Assembly (NCBI GenBank): GCA_031549665.1 | Contig: JAVBPJ010000002.1 | Coordinates: 124,001 to 188,000 of the forward strand | Length of the DNA stretch: 64,000 nt | Source: Rikenella sp031549665 | Lineage (GTDB): Bacteria > Bacteroidota > Bacteroidia > Bacteroidales > Rikenellaceae | Direction of reading: 5' to 3' | Position numbers and translations under genes: made by a program | In this document: positions 1-8,890 of the stretch, piece after piece | Position numbering within the stretch: the stretch's first letter is position 1 | Layout of the letters: each line of letters starts with the position of its first letter | Notes under the pieces: model-generated | What the model was told of the DNA's origin: nothing | The model's database searches: none | Seen by the model: the letters and a program-made list of their open reading frames with translations, nothing else

Positions 1-159
1 CGGGCCGCACCAAGTGGTGTAGATGTCCATGAATATCAGTTTTTTGCCTGCTGTCGCCTCTTTGGCAACGGCGGCAAACGAGGTTTCAAGGAATTTGGTT
101 TGGGCGGTAGCGGCCGTTGAAATCAGCGCCGCAGCGGCCAAAAGGAGGATCTTTTTCAT
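1..159 (-). CDS. Thioredoxin-fold secreted protein, N-terminal part
   Basis: The 53 visible codons encode a signal peptide (KK followed by a Leu/Ala-rich core, then TAQ) and the start of a thioredoxin-like domain: a lysine-rich turn, the strand LIFMDIYTTW, and then WCGP, where the window ends. W-C-G-P is the first half of the redox-active WCGPC site, so a CxxC is likely but its second Cys lies outside. Bacteroidota have many such periplasmic proteins (thioredoxin_7/DUF255-like). The start is the ATG with complement at 157-159. Specific function and C-terminal domains cannot be seen. Confidence 0.75.
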   Translation of the reverse strand, partial: MKKILLLAAAALISTAATAQTKFLETSFAAVAKEATAGKKLIFMDIYTTWCGP

Positions 160-212
160 GGTGATTTAATTTGTTTCTGTTGGAGTGTTAAAACGTGGGA
201 AAGTTTAAAAAG

Positions 213-1988
213 TTACTCTTCGCTCATGTGGCTGAGATGTTCGCGGTAGGCGGTCAGCAGCTTCGACTTCGAAACAAAGCCGAGGTAGCCGCCCGCCTCG
301 GTTACCACGGGCAAATTCCATGCCCGGGTTTGTTCAAATTTCTCCATCACGCTTTTGATCGGTTCGTCGAGGGTGATCCGTTCGGGCGGGGCGGACATGT
401 AGTCGGTCAGCGGCACGGTGTTGTATTTCGAGGCGTCGAACAGGTCGGGCCGCACATCGTCGAGGGTGATCACCCCCTGCAAAACGCCCTTGGGATCGAC
501 CACCGGAAACAGGTTACGCTTGGTGTGTTCCACGGCGCGGATCACGTGGCGCAGCTTGCCGTTGAGCGGAACGGTTTCGAAGTCGTATTCCACCAGTTCG
601 GCCACCCGCAGAAACTGCATGGTGTTTTCGTCCTTGTTGTGGGTGAGCAGTTCTCCGCGGGCCGCCAACCGCTGCGTGTAGATGGAGTACGGCTCGAAGT
701 AGTAGCTTACGGCGAACGAAACGGCGCTGGTAAGCATCAGGGGCAGGAACAGGGCGAATCCGCCGGTGAGTTCGGCCACCAGGAACATGGAGGTAATGGG
801 GGCTTTCATCACGCCGCCCATCACGGCGGCCATGCCAACCAGCGTGAAGCTCACGGGCGACAGGGCGGCTCCGAACAGGTGGTTGGACACAATGGCGAAC
901 AGGTAGCCGCTCATGGCCCCCACAAAGAGCGAGGGGGCGAAGGTTCCCCCCACCCCGCCCGAGGCGTTGGTCAGGGTCATCGCCACTACCTTGAAGAGCA
1001 GCATGGCGCCGATGTAGAGGGCGATCATCCAAAACTCGTTCCGCCATTCGTAAAAGAGCGACTGGTCGAACACCGCGTCGCCATTGCCCGTCAGCAACTG
1101 GGTGATCGAGTCGTACCCTTCGCCGTACAGCGGGGGAAAGAGGAAGATCAACAGCCCCAGCAAACTGCCTCCTGCCAGTACGCGGAAGGCCTGCCGGGAG
1201 ATGCGTTTCACCCGGGCTTCGAGGCCCATGGAGAGTTTCGAGAACCCGAACGAGACGGCTCCGCCCACCACGCCCAGAGCGGCGTAGAACGGGATGTCGC
1301 GCAGGTGGAACACGGGGGTGATGCCGGCAAAGAAGGGGTCGAGTCCCACCAGGAAATAGGTGGTGGTGGTGGCCACTACCGAGGCCAGCAGCAGAGGAAC
1401 CACCGAGGTAAAGGTGAGTTCGAGCATCAACACCTCGATCACAAACACAAAACCGGCGATGGGGGCCTTGTAGACCGCCGCGATGGCCGCTCCGGCGCCG
1501 CACCCCAGCAACAGGGTGATGTAGCGGTAGTTGAGCCGCATGAACTGCCCGATGGTGGATCCGATGGCCGCCCCCGTAAGCACGATGGGGGCCTCGGCGC
1601 CGACCGATCCGCCGAACCCGATGGTGGCCGAACTGGCCAGCAGCGAGGTGTAGGTGTTGTGGGGTTTAAGGCGCGACTCTTTGCGCGAAATGGCGTAGAA
1701 GATGCGGGTTACCCCGTGGCTGATGTCGTCCTTGACCCAGTAGCGCACGAACAGCACGGTGATGATGATCCCGATGGTGGGATAAAGCAGGTACCAGTAG
1801 TTGGCCGAATCGACGGCGCTCCACGAGGTCAACAGATTCTTGATGCCGTGGATGCATTCGTGCAGCAGGTAGCCTGCAATGCCGGCGCCCACGCCCACCA
1901 CCACCGAGAGCAGCATCAGCAACTGCCGTTCGGAGAGGCGGTTTGTCCAACGGGTCAATCCGTGGTGCAGGGTTTCCAAAAATTGCAT
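213..1988 (-). CDS. ClC-family chloride channel/transporter with C-terminal CBS pair
   Basis: 591 residues: a ClC membrane domain (about residues 20-440) followed by two CBS motifs (about 460-585). Visible ClC signatures are GSVGAEAP at 127-134, where Glu132 aligns with the gating glutamate (Glu148 of E. coli ClcA), and GGVGGTFAP, matching the GGxFAP anion-binding loop. At the position of the proton glutamate (Glu203 of ClcA, in FIIEEM) this protein has Val186 (FVIEV), a residue typical of uncoupled ClC channels; aligned by eye. The gene starts 12 bases after the Crp/Fnr gene ends, so the two are probably cotranscribed. CBS domains usually bind adenine nucleotides and modulate gating. Family certain; transport mode inferred. 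Confidence 0.93.
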   Translation of the reverse strand: MQFLETLHHGLTRWTNRLSERQLLMLLSVVVGVGAGIAGYLLHECIHGIKNLLTSWSAVDSANYWYLLYPTIGIIITVLFVRYWVKDDISHGVTRIFYAISRKESRLKPHNTYTSLLASSATIGFGGSVGAEAPIVLTGAAIGSTIGQFMRLNYRYITLLLGCGAGAAIAAVYKAPIAGFVFVIEVLMLELTFTSVVPLLLASVVATTTTYFLVGLDPFFAGITPVFHLRDIPFYAALGVVGGAVSFGFSKLSMGLEARVKRISRQAFRVLAGGSLLGLLIFLFPPLYGEGYDSITQLLTGNGDAVFDQSLFYEWRNEFWMIALYIGAMLLFKVVAMTLTNASGGVGGTFAPSLFVGAMSGYLFAIVSNHLFGAALSPVSFTLVGMAAVMGGVMKAPITSMFLVAELTGGFALFLPLMLTSAVSFAVSYYFEPYSIYTQRLAARGELLTHNKDENTMQFLRVAELVEYDFETVPLNGKLRHVIRAVEHTKRNLFPVVDPKGVLQGVITLDDVRPDLFDASKYNTVPLTDYMSAPPERITLDEPIKSVMEKFEQTRAWNLPVVTEAGGYLGFVSKSKLLTAYREHLSHMSEE

Positions 1989-2000
1989 CCCCGCCCGCGG

Positions 2001-2660
2001 TTATTGTCCGGCGGCCATGGCCAGGGCCGGACGGTTCCGGAAGGTTACGTGGCCTCCCCGCAGGGCGATCCAGCCCCGTTTCTGGAGTTCGTCGAGGGTC
2101 TGTTCCAGCGCATTGCGGGTTACGTCGAGCCGGTCGGCCAGTTTCGAGATGTCGATCTGCGCCTCGTTCCGCTCACCCGCCTCGGCAAGCAGCAGGGCGG
2201 CCAGCTTTTCGGTGAGCATCAACACGGAAAGCGCGTAAATTTTCCGCGAAAAGAAGTTGGCACGGTTCGAAATGATGTCGATGAAGTTGGACAATACCAG
2301 CGTGTTGTCCTGCATCATCTCGAACAGCCCTCCCCGGTGGAGGGTCAGCAGGGTAACGTCTTCATTGGCCACCACATCGATGGGGAGGCGGTTGTACCCG
2401 CCGAACAGGAAAGCGGGGGCGATCAGTTGCGGGGCCGGAATGTTGTCGATAATCCGCCTGCGGCCGTTGGCCTGCGTAATTTCGCCCCGGGCCGAGCCGC
2501 TCAGGATAATCATCAGGCCGGAATAGACCGTATCGCGCCGGGCGATCAATTCTCCCTCGGCGTAGCGGTTCACCACGTACGATGCTTTGGCGAGCAGGGC
2601 TTCGATTTGCAGGGACGACAAGCCCCGAAACAGCGGACACTCTTGCAGAATGGCGTACAT
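2001..2660 (-). CDS. Crp/Fnr-family transcription regulator
   Basis: 219 residues: an N-terminal cyclic-nucleotide-binding-like beta-roll (about 1-125, starting LQECPLFRGLS) and a C-terminal winged helix (ISKLADRLDVTRNALEQTL is the helix-turn-helix). No Fnr-type cysteine cluster is visible, so it is not an obvious Fe-S oxygen sensor. It sits directly upstream of the ClC gene on the same strand and may control it. A -7-like box (TATCTTTG) lies 18 bases upstream of the ATG, which supports this start and a short leader. Ligand and targets are unknown. Confidence 0.88.
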   Translation of the reverse strand: MYAILQECPLFRGLSSLQIEALLAKASYVVNRYAEGELIARRDTVYSGLMIILSGSARGEITQANGRRRIIDNIPAPQLIAPAFLFGGYNRLPIDVVANEDVTLLTLHRGGLFEMMQDNTLVLSNFIDIISNRANFFSRKIYALSVLMLTEKLAALLLAEAGERNEAQIDISKLADRLDVTRNALEQTLDELQKRGWIALRGGHVTFRNRPALAMAAGQ

Positions 2661-2677
2661 AACTCGATTGGTTTTCC

Positions 2678-2710
2678 CAAAGATAACTCTTTTTCCTCAC
2701 TTTTCCCCAA
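2678..2710 (-). promoter_or_regulatory. Candidate promoter of the Crp/Fnr-ClC operon
   Basis: On the minus strand TATCTTTG (complement at 2678-2685) matches the Bacteroidota -7 consensus TAnnTTTG. A TTG (complement at 2708-2710) lies 22 bases upstream, a little longer than the usual 19-20. Transcription would begin about 10 bases before the regulator's ATG. Confidence 0.45.
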
Positions 2711-2759
2711 GAGAACAGGGGGACGGAGGCGAAGGAGGAGGGCGCCTTACCCGAAACGA

Positions 2760-4079
2760 CTATACGCCGATGCCGTGGTAGGTGAATCCCTGCGCTTCCA
2801 ACTCGGCGCGGTCGAACACGTTCCGTCCGTCCAGCACCAGGGGTTGGCGCATCGAACGGCGGATCACCTCCCATTGGGGAATCCGGAACTCTTTCCACTC
2901 GGTAACCAGCACCAGCGCGTCGGCGTCGAGAACGGCCTCGTAAATGTCGTGGGCGTAGGCAACTTGGCCTCCAAGCACTTTGCGGGTTTCGGGCATGGCC
3001 ACGGGATCGTAGACCGTAACGACGCAGCCCGCCTGCAGCAGGCGGTCGATCAGGTAAAGGGCGGGCGCCTCGCGGATGTCGTCGGTGCCGGGCTTGAAGG
3101 CCAATCCCCACACGGCCACCTTTTTGCCGCGCAGCGCCTCTTCCGAGCCGAAATGGCGCTTGAGGTGTTGGAACAATACCTGCTTCTGCCGCTGGTTGAC
3201 CCGCTCGACCGCTTCGAGCAGTTCGAGCCGGCAGTCGTTTTCGGCGGCGGTCTGGATCAGCGCGCGGATATCTTTCGGGAAACACGATCCCCCATACCCG
3301 CACCCGGGATAAAGAAATTTGTTGCCGATGCGCGAGTCGGCCCCTATTCCCTTGCGCACCATGTTGACGTCGGCCCCCACGGTTCCGCACAGGTTGGCAA
3401 TGTCGTTCATGAAGCTGATCCGGGTGGCCAGCATGGCGTTGGCGGCGTATTTGGTCATTTCGGCCGAAGGGACGTCCATGAACAACACCCGAAAATTGCT
3501 TAACAACAGCGGTTTGTAGAGTTTGGTCATCAACTCCCTGGCGCGTTCCGAATCGGCTCCCACCACCACGCGGTCGGGCCGCATAAAGTCTTCGATGGCG
3601 TTCCCTTCCTTGAGGAATTCGGGGTTCGAAGCGACGTCGAAATCGATGGAAAGGCCACGCCGGGCAAGTTCTTCGCCGATGATGCCGCGCACCCGGGCCG
3701 CGGTTCCGACGGGAACCGTGCTTTTGGTAACCACCAACAGGGGGTGTGTCATGTGCCGGCCGATGGTTCGGGCCACCTCGAAGACGTACTTCAGATCGGC
3801 GGAACCGTCTTCTCCCGGGGGAGTTCCGACGGCCGAAAAGACGATTTCGACTTCGCCGAGGACCTCTTCCAGCCGGGTGGTGAAATGGAGGCGGCCGGCG
3901 CGGGTATTCTTCTCGACCAGCTCCTCCAGATGGGGTTCGTAAATGGGGATAACGCCCTGCCGCAGGCCGTCTATCTTGGCCTGATCGGTGTCGACACAGG
4001 CTACCTCAACGCCCAACTCGGCGAAGCAGGCCCCTGTCACCAAGCCAACGTATCCGGTTCCGACAACGGCGATCTTCAC
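2760..4079 (-). CDS. ugd: UDP-glucose 6-dehydrogenase
   Basis: Oxidises UDP-glucose to UDP-glucuronate with two NAD+, supplying precursor for surface polysaccharides. 439 residues, normal for the family. The N-terminus has the Rossmann loop GTGYVG (7-12); the catalytic cysteine is Cys266 in GCGYGGSCFPKD; the C-terminal UDP-binding domain includes WGLAFKPGTDDIREAP. The start is GTG (complement at 4077-4079). It lies 8 bases after the small lipoprotein gene and probably shares its transcript. A UDP-N-acetyl-mannosamine dehydrogenase is less likely given the FKPGTDD motif and length. Confidence 0.93.
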   Translation of the reverse strand: MKIAVVGTGYVGLVTGACFAELGVEVACVDTDQAKIDGLRQGVIPIYEPHLEELVEKNTRAGRLHFTTRLEEVLGEVEIVFSAVGTPPGEDGSADLKYVFEVARTIGRHMTHPLLVVTKSTVPVGTAARVRGIIGEELARRGLSIDFDVASNPEFLKEGNAIEDFMRPDRVVVGADSERARELMTKLYKPLLLSNFRVLFMDVPSAEMTKYAANAMLATRISFMNDIANLCGTVGADVNMVRKGIGADSRIGNKFLYPGCGYGGSCFPKDIRALIQTAAENDCRLELLEAVERVNQRQKQVLFQHLKRHFGSEEALRGKKVAVWGLAFKPGTDDIREAPALYLIDRLLQAGCVVTVYDPVAMPETRKVLGGQVAYAHDIYEAVLDADALVLVTEWKEFRIPQWEVIRRSMRQPLVLDGRNVFDRAELEAQGFTYHGIGV

Positions 4080-4087
4080 CTCGGTTG

Positions 4088-4534
4088 TTAATCTTCCAGC
4101 GGGCGGCTGATGGTAATCATATTCGCCTCAAGCCTCCCTGTGATAGTATGCTGGCCACGGGTGATTACGTAGTTAAACTCATTACTTCGGGGGCCCTCTT
4201 TGGTCGCCTGGGCCTCGTGCAGCAAGTAGTCGTTATTGTCCCGCTGGAGATCGGCCAGCAAATTTTCGTAGACCTGTACTGCCTGAGCGTCGTTTGCAGC
4301 CTGATCGCCTCCCTCGAAGATCAGCGTTTGGGTGGTCTCGTTGCGTATGTATCCATGGTTGGCAAGGTAGGAGCCAAGCGCCAAGTCGGCTTCCGACCAG
4401 GTTTCTCCCGGACCGTATCCAGACAATTCGATTCCGATACGATAGAAAGAGTACGGTTTCTCGTTTTTGCATCCGGTCAGGCACAAGGTGGTCAGAAGCA
4501 ACGCGACCATTCCTCCCAAAAATCTTTTTTTCAT
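4088..4534 (-). CDS. Small lipoprotein of unknown function
   Basis: 148 residues. An N-terminal KKR plus hydrophobic stretch ends in LTGC, a lipobox giving Cys21 as the likely lipidated residue. The mature part is acidic, with no domain I recognise; it contains GYGPGETWSEADLALG and a predicted helical middle. It is not one of the DUF4251-like group seen elsewhere in the window. It starts a two-gene unit with ugd and has its own -7-like box about 48 bases upstream, so it may be an envelope protein cotranscribed with ugd by chance or design. No function is proposed. Confidence 0.75.
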   Translation of the reverse strand: MKKRFLGGMVALLLTTLCLTGCKNEKPYSFYRIGIELSGYGPGETWSEADLALGSYLANHGYIRNETTQTLIFEGGDQAANDAQAVQVYENLLADLQRDNNDYLLHEAQATKEGPRSNEFNYVITRGQHTITGRLEANMITISRPLED

Positions 4535-4581
4535 AGGGTGTACAGTGTTTGTTTGAAGGGCCTAAAATGCCCCATCGCTCA

Positions 4582-4589
4582 CAAAGATA
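4582..4589 (-). promoter_or_regulatory. -7 box before the lipoprotein-ugd unit
   Basis: TATCTTTG on the minus strand lies in the short gap after the fcl stop codon. No TTG is found at the expected -33 distance, so this is a -7 match only. It would allow lipoprotein-ugd transcription independent of the upstream nucleotide-sugar genes. Confidence 0.4.
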
Positions 4590-4593
4590 GGCA

Positions 4594-5667
4594 TTATTCG
4601 GCGGAAGTGTACCAGCGGTAGAGCATTTCCACCCCTTGCCGAACATCCACGCGGTGCCGCCAGCCCAGCCGGTGCAGGCGCGACGGGTCGGTCAGCTTGC
4701 GGGGCGTTCCATCGGGTTTTTCGGGGTTGAAGCGTATGTTTCCCGCATAGCCGACCACGTCCGCGATCAGCCGGACAAGGTCGGCAATCGATATTTCCTG
4801 CCCGGTACCGAGGTTGATGTGGGTGTTCCGCACCTGGGTCATTCCCCGGGTCAGGTCTGCAAAATCGACCCGTTCCATCACAAAAACGCAGGCATCGGCC
4901 ATCTCCTCGCTCCAAAGGAATTCGCGGAGCGGGCGGCCGCTGCCCCACACCTCCACCGAATCGATGGAAACACCATAACGGGCCAGCGTGGCGAGGATCT
5001 GTTCCTGCGGGGCAGAGCCGTCGGTCCCCTCGACGGGGCGGCGGTCGAGGTCTCTGCGCAGGGTGTCCCACGCTCCGTCGGCGAGCGCCTTGGCCAAGTG
5101 AATCTTACGCAACAGCGCGGGAAGCACGTGGCTGGTTTCGAGGTGAAAATTGTCGTTCGGCCCGTAAAGGTTCGTGGGCATCACACTCAGGAAATTGGTG
5201 CCGTACTGCAGGTTGAAGCTCTCGCACAGTTTGATTCCCGCGATTTTAGCCACCGCATACGGTTCGTTGGTGTATTCGAGGGGCGCGGTAAGCAGCGCCT
5301 CTTCGGGGATGGGCTGCGGGGCCTCGCGCGGGTAGATGCAGGTGCTGCCCAGAAAGAGGAGTTTTTTGACGCCGAACTCCCTGGCGCACCCGATCACGTT
5401 GTTCTGTATCTGGAGGTTTTGGTAGATGAAATCGCCCCGGAAGGTGTTGTTGGCGGCGATCCCCCCCACGTGGGCGGCGGCCAGGAAAACGTACTCGGGG
5501 CGCTCGCGTTCGAAAAAGGCGCGAACGGCCTGCTGGTCGGTCAAATCCAGCTCGGCATGGGTTTGTCCCACCAGATGGGCGTACCCCTTGTCGAGCAGGT
5601 TCTTCCAAAGGGCCGAACCCACCAGACCCCGGTGGCCCGCCACATAAATTTTAGCGCTCTTTTCCAT
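4594..5667 (-). CDS. fcl: GDP-L-fucose synthase
   Basis: Epimerase/reductase that converts GDP-4-keto-6-deoxymannose (product of Gmd, encoded just upstream) to GDP-L-fucose with NADPH. 357 residues, extended SDR fold: nucleotide loop GHRGLVG (11-17), LFLGSTCIYP containing the catalytic Ser108 and Cys110, and the YxxxK pair Tyr137/Lys141 (YAVAK). It is longer than the E. coli enzyme because of an insertion at about 190-240; Bacteroides enzymes are often of this longer type. 15 bases separate it from the gmd stop/start junction, consistent with one operon rfbB-rfbD-gmd-fcl. Confidence 0.94.
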   Translation of the reverse strand: MEKSAKIYVAGHRGLVGSALWKNLLDKGYAHLVGQTHAELDLTDQQAVRAFFERERPEYVFLAAAHVGGIAANNTFRGDFIYQNLQIQNNVIGCAREFGVKKLLFLGSTCIYPREAPQPIPEEALLTAPLEYTNEPYAVAKIAGIKLCESFNLQYGTNFLSVMPTNLYGPNDNFHLETSHVLPALLRKIHLAKALADGAWDTLRRDLDRRPVEGTDGSAPQEQILATLARYGVSIDSVEVWGSGRPLREFLWSEEMADACVFVMERVDFADLTRGMTQVRNTHINLGTGQEISIADLVRLIADVVGYAGNIRFNPEKPDGTPRKLTDPSRLHRLGWRHRVDVRQGVEMLYRWYTSAE

Positions 5668-5682
5668 GCGAGGGGAGGCTAT

Positions 5683-6831
5683 TTATTCGAAGTAATTACG
5701 AAGTCCGAATCCCGCTTCGCGCAACAGGAGTTCTTTGCGGCATCCGCGCAGGTCTCCGGCGACCATCTCGCGCACCAGGCCGTCGAGGGTGTAACGAGGC
5801 GTCCATCCAAGTTGCGTGCGGGCCTTGGTGGCGTCGCCAATCAGCAAATCCACCTCGGTGGGGCGAAAATAGGCGGGATCGACGCACACCACCGCTTCGC
5901 CCACGCGGGCTTCCAGCACGGGCAGGGCGTCGGCCCCCACGACGGCGGCGAAACGGTCGCGGTCGATCGAACGGACGATCCCTTGCTCGGCGGCTCCCTC
6001 GCCCCGAAATTCCAGCTCGACGCCCATTTCGGCGAACGTACGGCGGGCAAATTCGCGGATCGGAGTGGTGATACCGGTGGCGATGACGTAATCGTCCGGG
6101 CGCTCCTGCTGCAAAATCAGCCACATGGCTTCGATGTAGTCTTTGGCATGGCCCCAGTCGCGCTGGGCGCTCAAATTCCCCAGGTAGAGCTGCGATTGCA
6201 GCCCCAGGGCGATGCGGGCGGCGGCGCGGGTGATTTTACGGGTTACGAAGGTCTCGCCCCGGACGGGGCTTTCGTGGTTGAACAGGATGCCGTTGCTGGC
6301 GTGCATCCCGTAGGCCTCGCGGTAGTTGACCGTAATCCAGTAGGCGTAGAGCTTGGCCACGGCGTAGGGCGAACGGGGGTAGAAAGGGGTGGTTTCGCTC
6401 TGCGGCACCTGCTGCACCAGCCCGTAGAGTTCCGAGGTCGAGGCCTGGTAAATGCGGGTGGTCTCGCCCAGGCCCAGTAGCCGAACCGCCTCCAGCAGGC
6501 GCAGGGTTCCCAGTCCGTCGGCGTTGGCGGTGTACTCGGGCGTGTCGAACGACACTTTCACGTGGCTCATCGCGGCCAGGTTGTAGATTTCGTCGGGACG
6601 AACCTCCTGCACCACACGGGTGAGGTTCATCGAGTCGGTCATGTCGCCGTAATGGAGGATCAACCGGCGGCCGTGCTGGTGCGGATCTTCGTACAGGTGG
6701 TCGATCCGTTCGGTGTTCAACGACGAGGCGCGGCGCTTGATGCCGTGTACCTCGTAGCCTTTGCGGAGCAGGAATTCGGCCAGGTAGGCGCCGTCCTGTC
6801 CCGTGATGCCGGTGATGAGTGCCTTTTTCAT
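5683..6831 (-). CDS. gmd: GDP-mannose 4,6-dehydratase
   Basis: First step from GDP-mannose to GDP-L-fucose. 382 residues, beginning KKALITGITGQDGAYLAEF, the family's hallmark Rossmann start; YPRSPYAVAK holds the SDR Tyr/Lys pair. The ATG at 6831 is preferred over in-frame upstream codons because it begins exactly at the domain start and overlaps the rfbD stop as ATGA (6828-6831), a sign of translational coupling. The adjacent fcl completes the pathway. Confidence 0.95.
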   Translation of the reverse strand: MKKALITGITGQDGAYLAEFLLRKGYEVHGIKRRASSLNTERIDHLYEDPHQHGRRLILHYGDMTDSMNLTRVVQEVRPDEIYNLAAMSHVKVSFDTPEYTANADGLGTLRLLEAVRLLGLGETTRIYQASTSELYGLVQQVPQSETTPFYPRSPYAVAKLYAYWITVNYREAYGMHASNGILFNHESPVRGETFVTRKITRAAARIALGLQSQLYLGNLSAQRDWGHAKDYIEAMWLILQQERPDDYVIATGITTPIREFARRTFAEMGVELEFRGEGAAEQGIVRSIDRDRFAAVVGADALPVLEARVGEAVVCVDPAYFRPTEVDLLIGDATKARTQLGWTPRYTLDGLVREMVAGDLRGCRKELLLREAGFGLRNYFE

Positions 6832-7706
6832 TGTGTTTTGATCAGTAGTTCCAAGCAACGCCCCAGCGCCTCGTCCCATTGGGGGATTTCGAGCGCGAAG
6901 CGTTCGCGGATTTTTCGGGTGTCCATCACGCTGTACACGGGCCGGGCCGCGGGCGTGGGGTATTCGGTCGTGGTGATGGGGTTTACCACGCAGTCGATGT
7001 TGCAACGGCACATGATTTCGGTGGCAAACTCGAACCAGGTGGTTTCGCCCTGGTTGGCGTAGTGGTAAAGCCCCCAGCGTCCCTGATCGCCCTGTTGGTC
7101 GATCGAGGCGATCATGTGCAGCAGGGTGTCGGCCAAATCCGCCGCGTAGGTGGGCGATCCCCACTGGTCGGCGACCACGCCGAGGCTCGATCGTTCGCCG
7201 CCCAGCCGCATCATCGTTTTAACGAAGTTGTTGCCGTAGGCGCTGTACAACCACGAGGTGCGCACCACCAGCGAACGGGGACAGGCCAGCGCGGCGGCCT
7301 CGCCACGCAGTTTGGTTTTGCCGTAAACAGATCGGGGGGCTGTCGGGTGCGTTTCGTTCAGGGGCAGGCGCTGGTCGTCGCCGCTGAAGACGTAATCGGT
7401 CGAAATCTGCACCAGTCCGGCGCCTGTTTGCCGGGCGGCGGCGGCCAGGTTTTCAACGGCGGTGGCGTTGAGCGACAAGGCCCGTTCCGGTTCGCTCTCG
7501 GCTTTGTCAACGGCGGTATAGGCGGCGGCGTTGAGGATCCAGTCGGGTCGTTCGCGGTCGACAAACCCGGCCACGACGTCGCGGTCGGTGATGTCCAGCT
7601 CGGCCACGTCGGTAAAAAGGAATCCATACTGGGGGTACTTTCCCGTCAGGGCCCGCAATTCGCTGCCCAACTGGCCATTGGCTCCGGTAACGAGGATTTT
7701 TTTCAC
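6828..7706 (-). CDS. rfbD: dTDP-4-dehydrorhamnose reductase
   Basis: 292 residues, RmlD family: starts with KKILVTGANGQLGSEL, has the DITD and STDYVFSG motifs and the catalytic YGKTK. It reduces the 4-keto group of dTDP-4-keto-L-rhamnose. The start is GTG (complement at 7704-7706). It lies between rfbB and gmd; rfbA and rfbC, which usually accompany it, are not in this window. The C-terminus LIKTQ overlaps gmd by 4 bases. Confidence 0.92.
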   Translation of the reverse strand: MKKILVTGANGQLGSELRALTGKYPQYGFLFTDVAELDITDRDVVAGFVDRERPDWILNAAAYTAVDKAESEPERALSLNATAVENLAAAARQTGAGLVQISTDYVFSGDDQRLPLNETHPTAPRSVYGKTKLRGEAAALACPRSLVVRTSWLYSAYGNNFVKTMMRLGGERSSLGVVADQWGSPTYAADLADTLLHMIASIDQQGDQGRWGLYHYANQGETTWFEFATEIMCRCNIDCVVNPITTTEYPTPAARPVYSVMDTRKIRERFALEIPQWDEALGRCLELLIKTQ

Positions 7707-7712
7707 AATAAG

Positions 7713-8768
7713 CTACCTCCCTTCGTACATTTTTTGGTAGTACTGTTCGTAGGCTCCCGAAGTGATGTTGTCCATCCAGGCCTGGTTGTCGAGGTACCAG
7801 CGGATGGTCTTCTCGATCCCCTCCTCGAACTGGAGCGAGGGTTCCCAGCCCAGCTCGGTTTTGAGCTTGGTCGAGTCGATGGCGTAACGCAGGTCGTGCC
7901 CGGCGCGGTCGGTTACGTAGGTGATCAGTTTCTCGGAGGTTCCCTCGGGGCGGCCCAGCAGGCGGTCGGCCGTGCGGATCATCACGCGGATCAGGTCGAT
8001 GTTCTTCCATTCGTTGAATCCGCCGATGTTGTAGGTGTCGCCGATCTTTCCGCGGTGGAAAATCACGTCGATGGCCCGGGCGTGGTCGATCACGTAAAGC
8101 CAGTCGCGCACGTTTTCGCCCTTGCCGTACACGGGCAGGGGACGGTTGTGCCGGATGTTATTGATAAACAACGGGATCAATTTTTCGGGAAACTGGTTGG
8201 GGCCGTAGTTGTTCGAACAGTTCGACACCACAACGGGCAGGCCGAACGTGTTGTGGTAGGCCCGCACAAAGTGGTCGGACGAGGCTTTCGAGGCCGAATA
8301 GGGCGACTGCGGATCGTAGGGGGTGGTTTCGACGAAGAATCCGCCGTTGTCGAGCGAGCCGTACACTTCGTCGGTCGAAACGTGGTAGAAAAGCTTCCCT
8401 TCCATGTCGCCTTTCCAGGCCTCTTTGGCGGCCTGTAGCAGGGCCAGCGTTCCCATCACGTTGGTCTGGGCAAATTGCAGAGGATCTACAATCGAGCGGT
8501 CCACGTGGCTTTCGGCGGCCAGGTGGATCACGCCGTCGATGCGGTGGTCGGCAAAGATTTTTTGGATCGCCTCCAGGTTGCAGATATCTTCCCGCAGGAA
8601 GGTGTAGTTGGGCCTGGCTTCAATGTCCCGCAGGTTTTCGAGGTTTCCCGCATAGGTCAGCAAATCGAGGTTGTAGATGTGGTAGTCGGGGTATTTTTCA
8701 ACCAACAGCCGCACCACGTGCGATCCGATAAATCCGGCTCCGCCGGTGATAAGTAGGTTTCTTTTCAT
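7713..8768 (-). CDS. rfbB: dTDP-glucose 4,6-dehydratase
   Basis: 351 residues, RmlB family: TGGAGFIGSHVVR nucleotide loop, STDEVYG with the catalytic Asp-Glu pair, YSASKASSDH with the SDR Tyr/Lys, and NCSNNYGPNQFPEKLIP. Converts dTDP-glucose to dTDP-4-keto-6-deoxyglucose, the common precursor of rhamnose and other deoxysugars. First gene of the four-gene nucleotide-sugar block; the 122-base gap upstream (to mscL) shows no clear promoter. Confidence 0.95.
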   Translation of the reverse strand: MKRNLLITGGAGFIGSHVVRLLVEKYPDYHIYNLDLLTYAGNLENLRDIEARPNYTFLREDICNLEAIQKIFADHRIDGVIHLAAESHVDRSIVDPLQFAQTNVMGTLALLQAAKEAWKGDMEGKLFYHVSTDEVYGSLDNGGFFVETTPYDPQSPYSASKASSDHFVRAYHNTFGLPVVVSNCSNNYGPNQFPEKLIPLFINNIRHNRPLPVYGKGENVRDWLYVIDHARAIDVIFHRGKIGDTYNIGGFNEWKNIDLIRVMIRTADRLLGRPEGTSEKLITYVTDRAGHDLRYAIDSTKLKTELGWEPSLQFEEGIEKTIRWYLDNQAWMDNITSGAYEQYYQKMYEGR

Positions 8769-8890
8769 TGTCTTTAATTCATATTAATCCGGACGCCTGC
8801 CGCGAAAAGGAGGATTCCCCCTGCTACGCGAGGCCGAAGCGGAAAACAATCCCGCAAAGCGGAAGAAGCCACTTCCTCGTTGTGGGTTGT

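Noticed and set aside
195..3503. 1102-codon plus-strand reading frame
   Set aside because: It mirrors the ClC, Crp/Fnr and ugd genes in the opposite frame; rich in His/Gly/Gln with no domain. GC-rich codon use leaves few stops on the antisense strand. Many similar long antisense frames in the window were dropped for the same reason.
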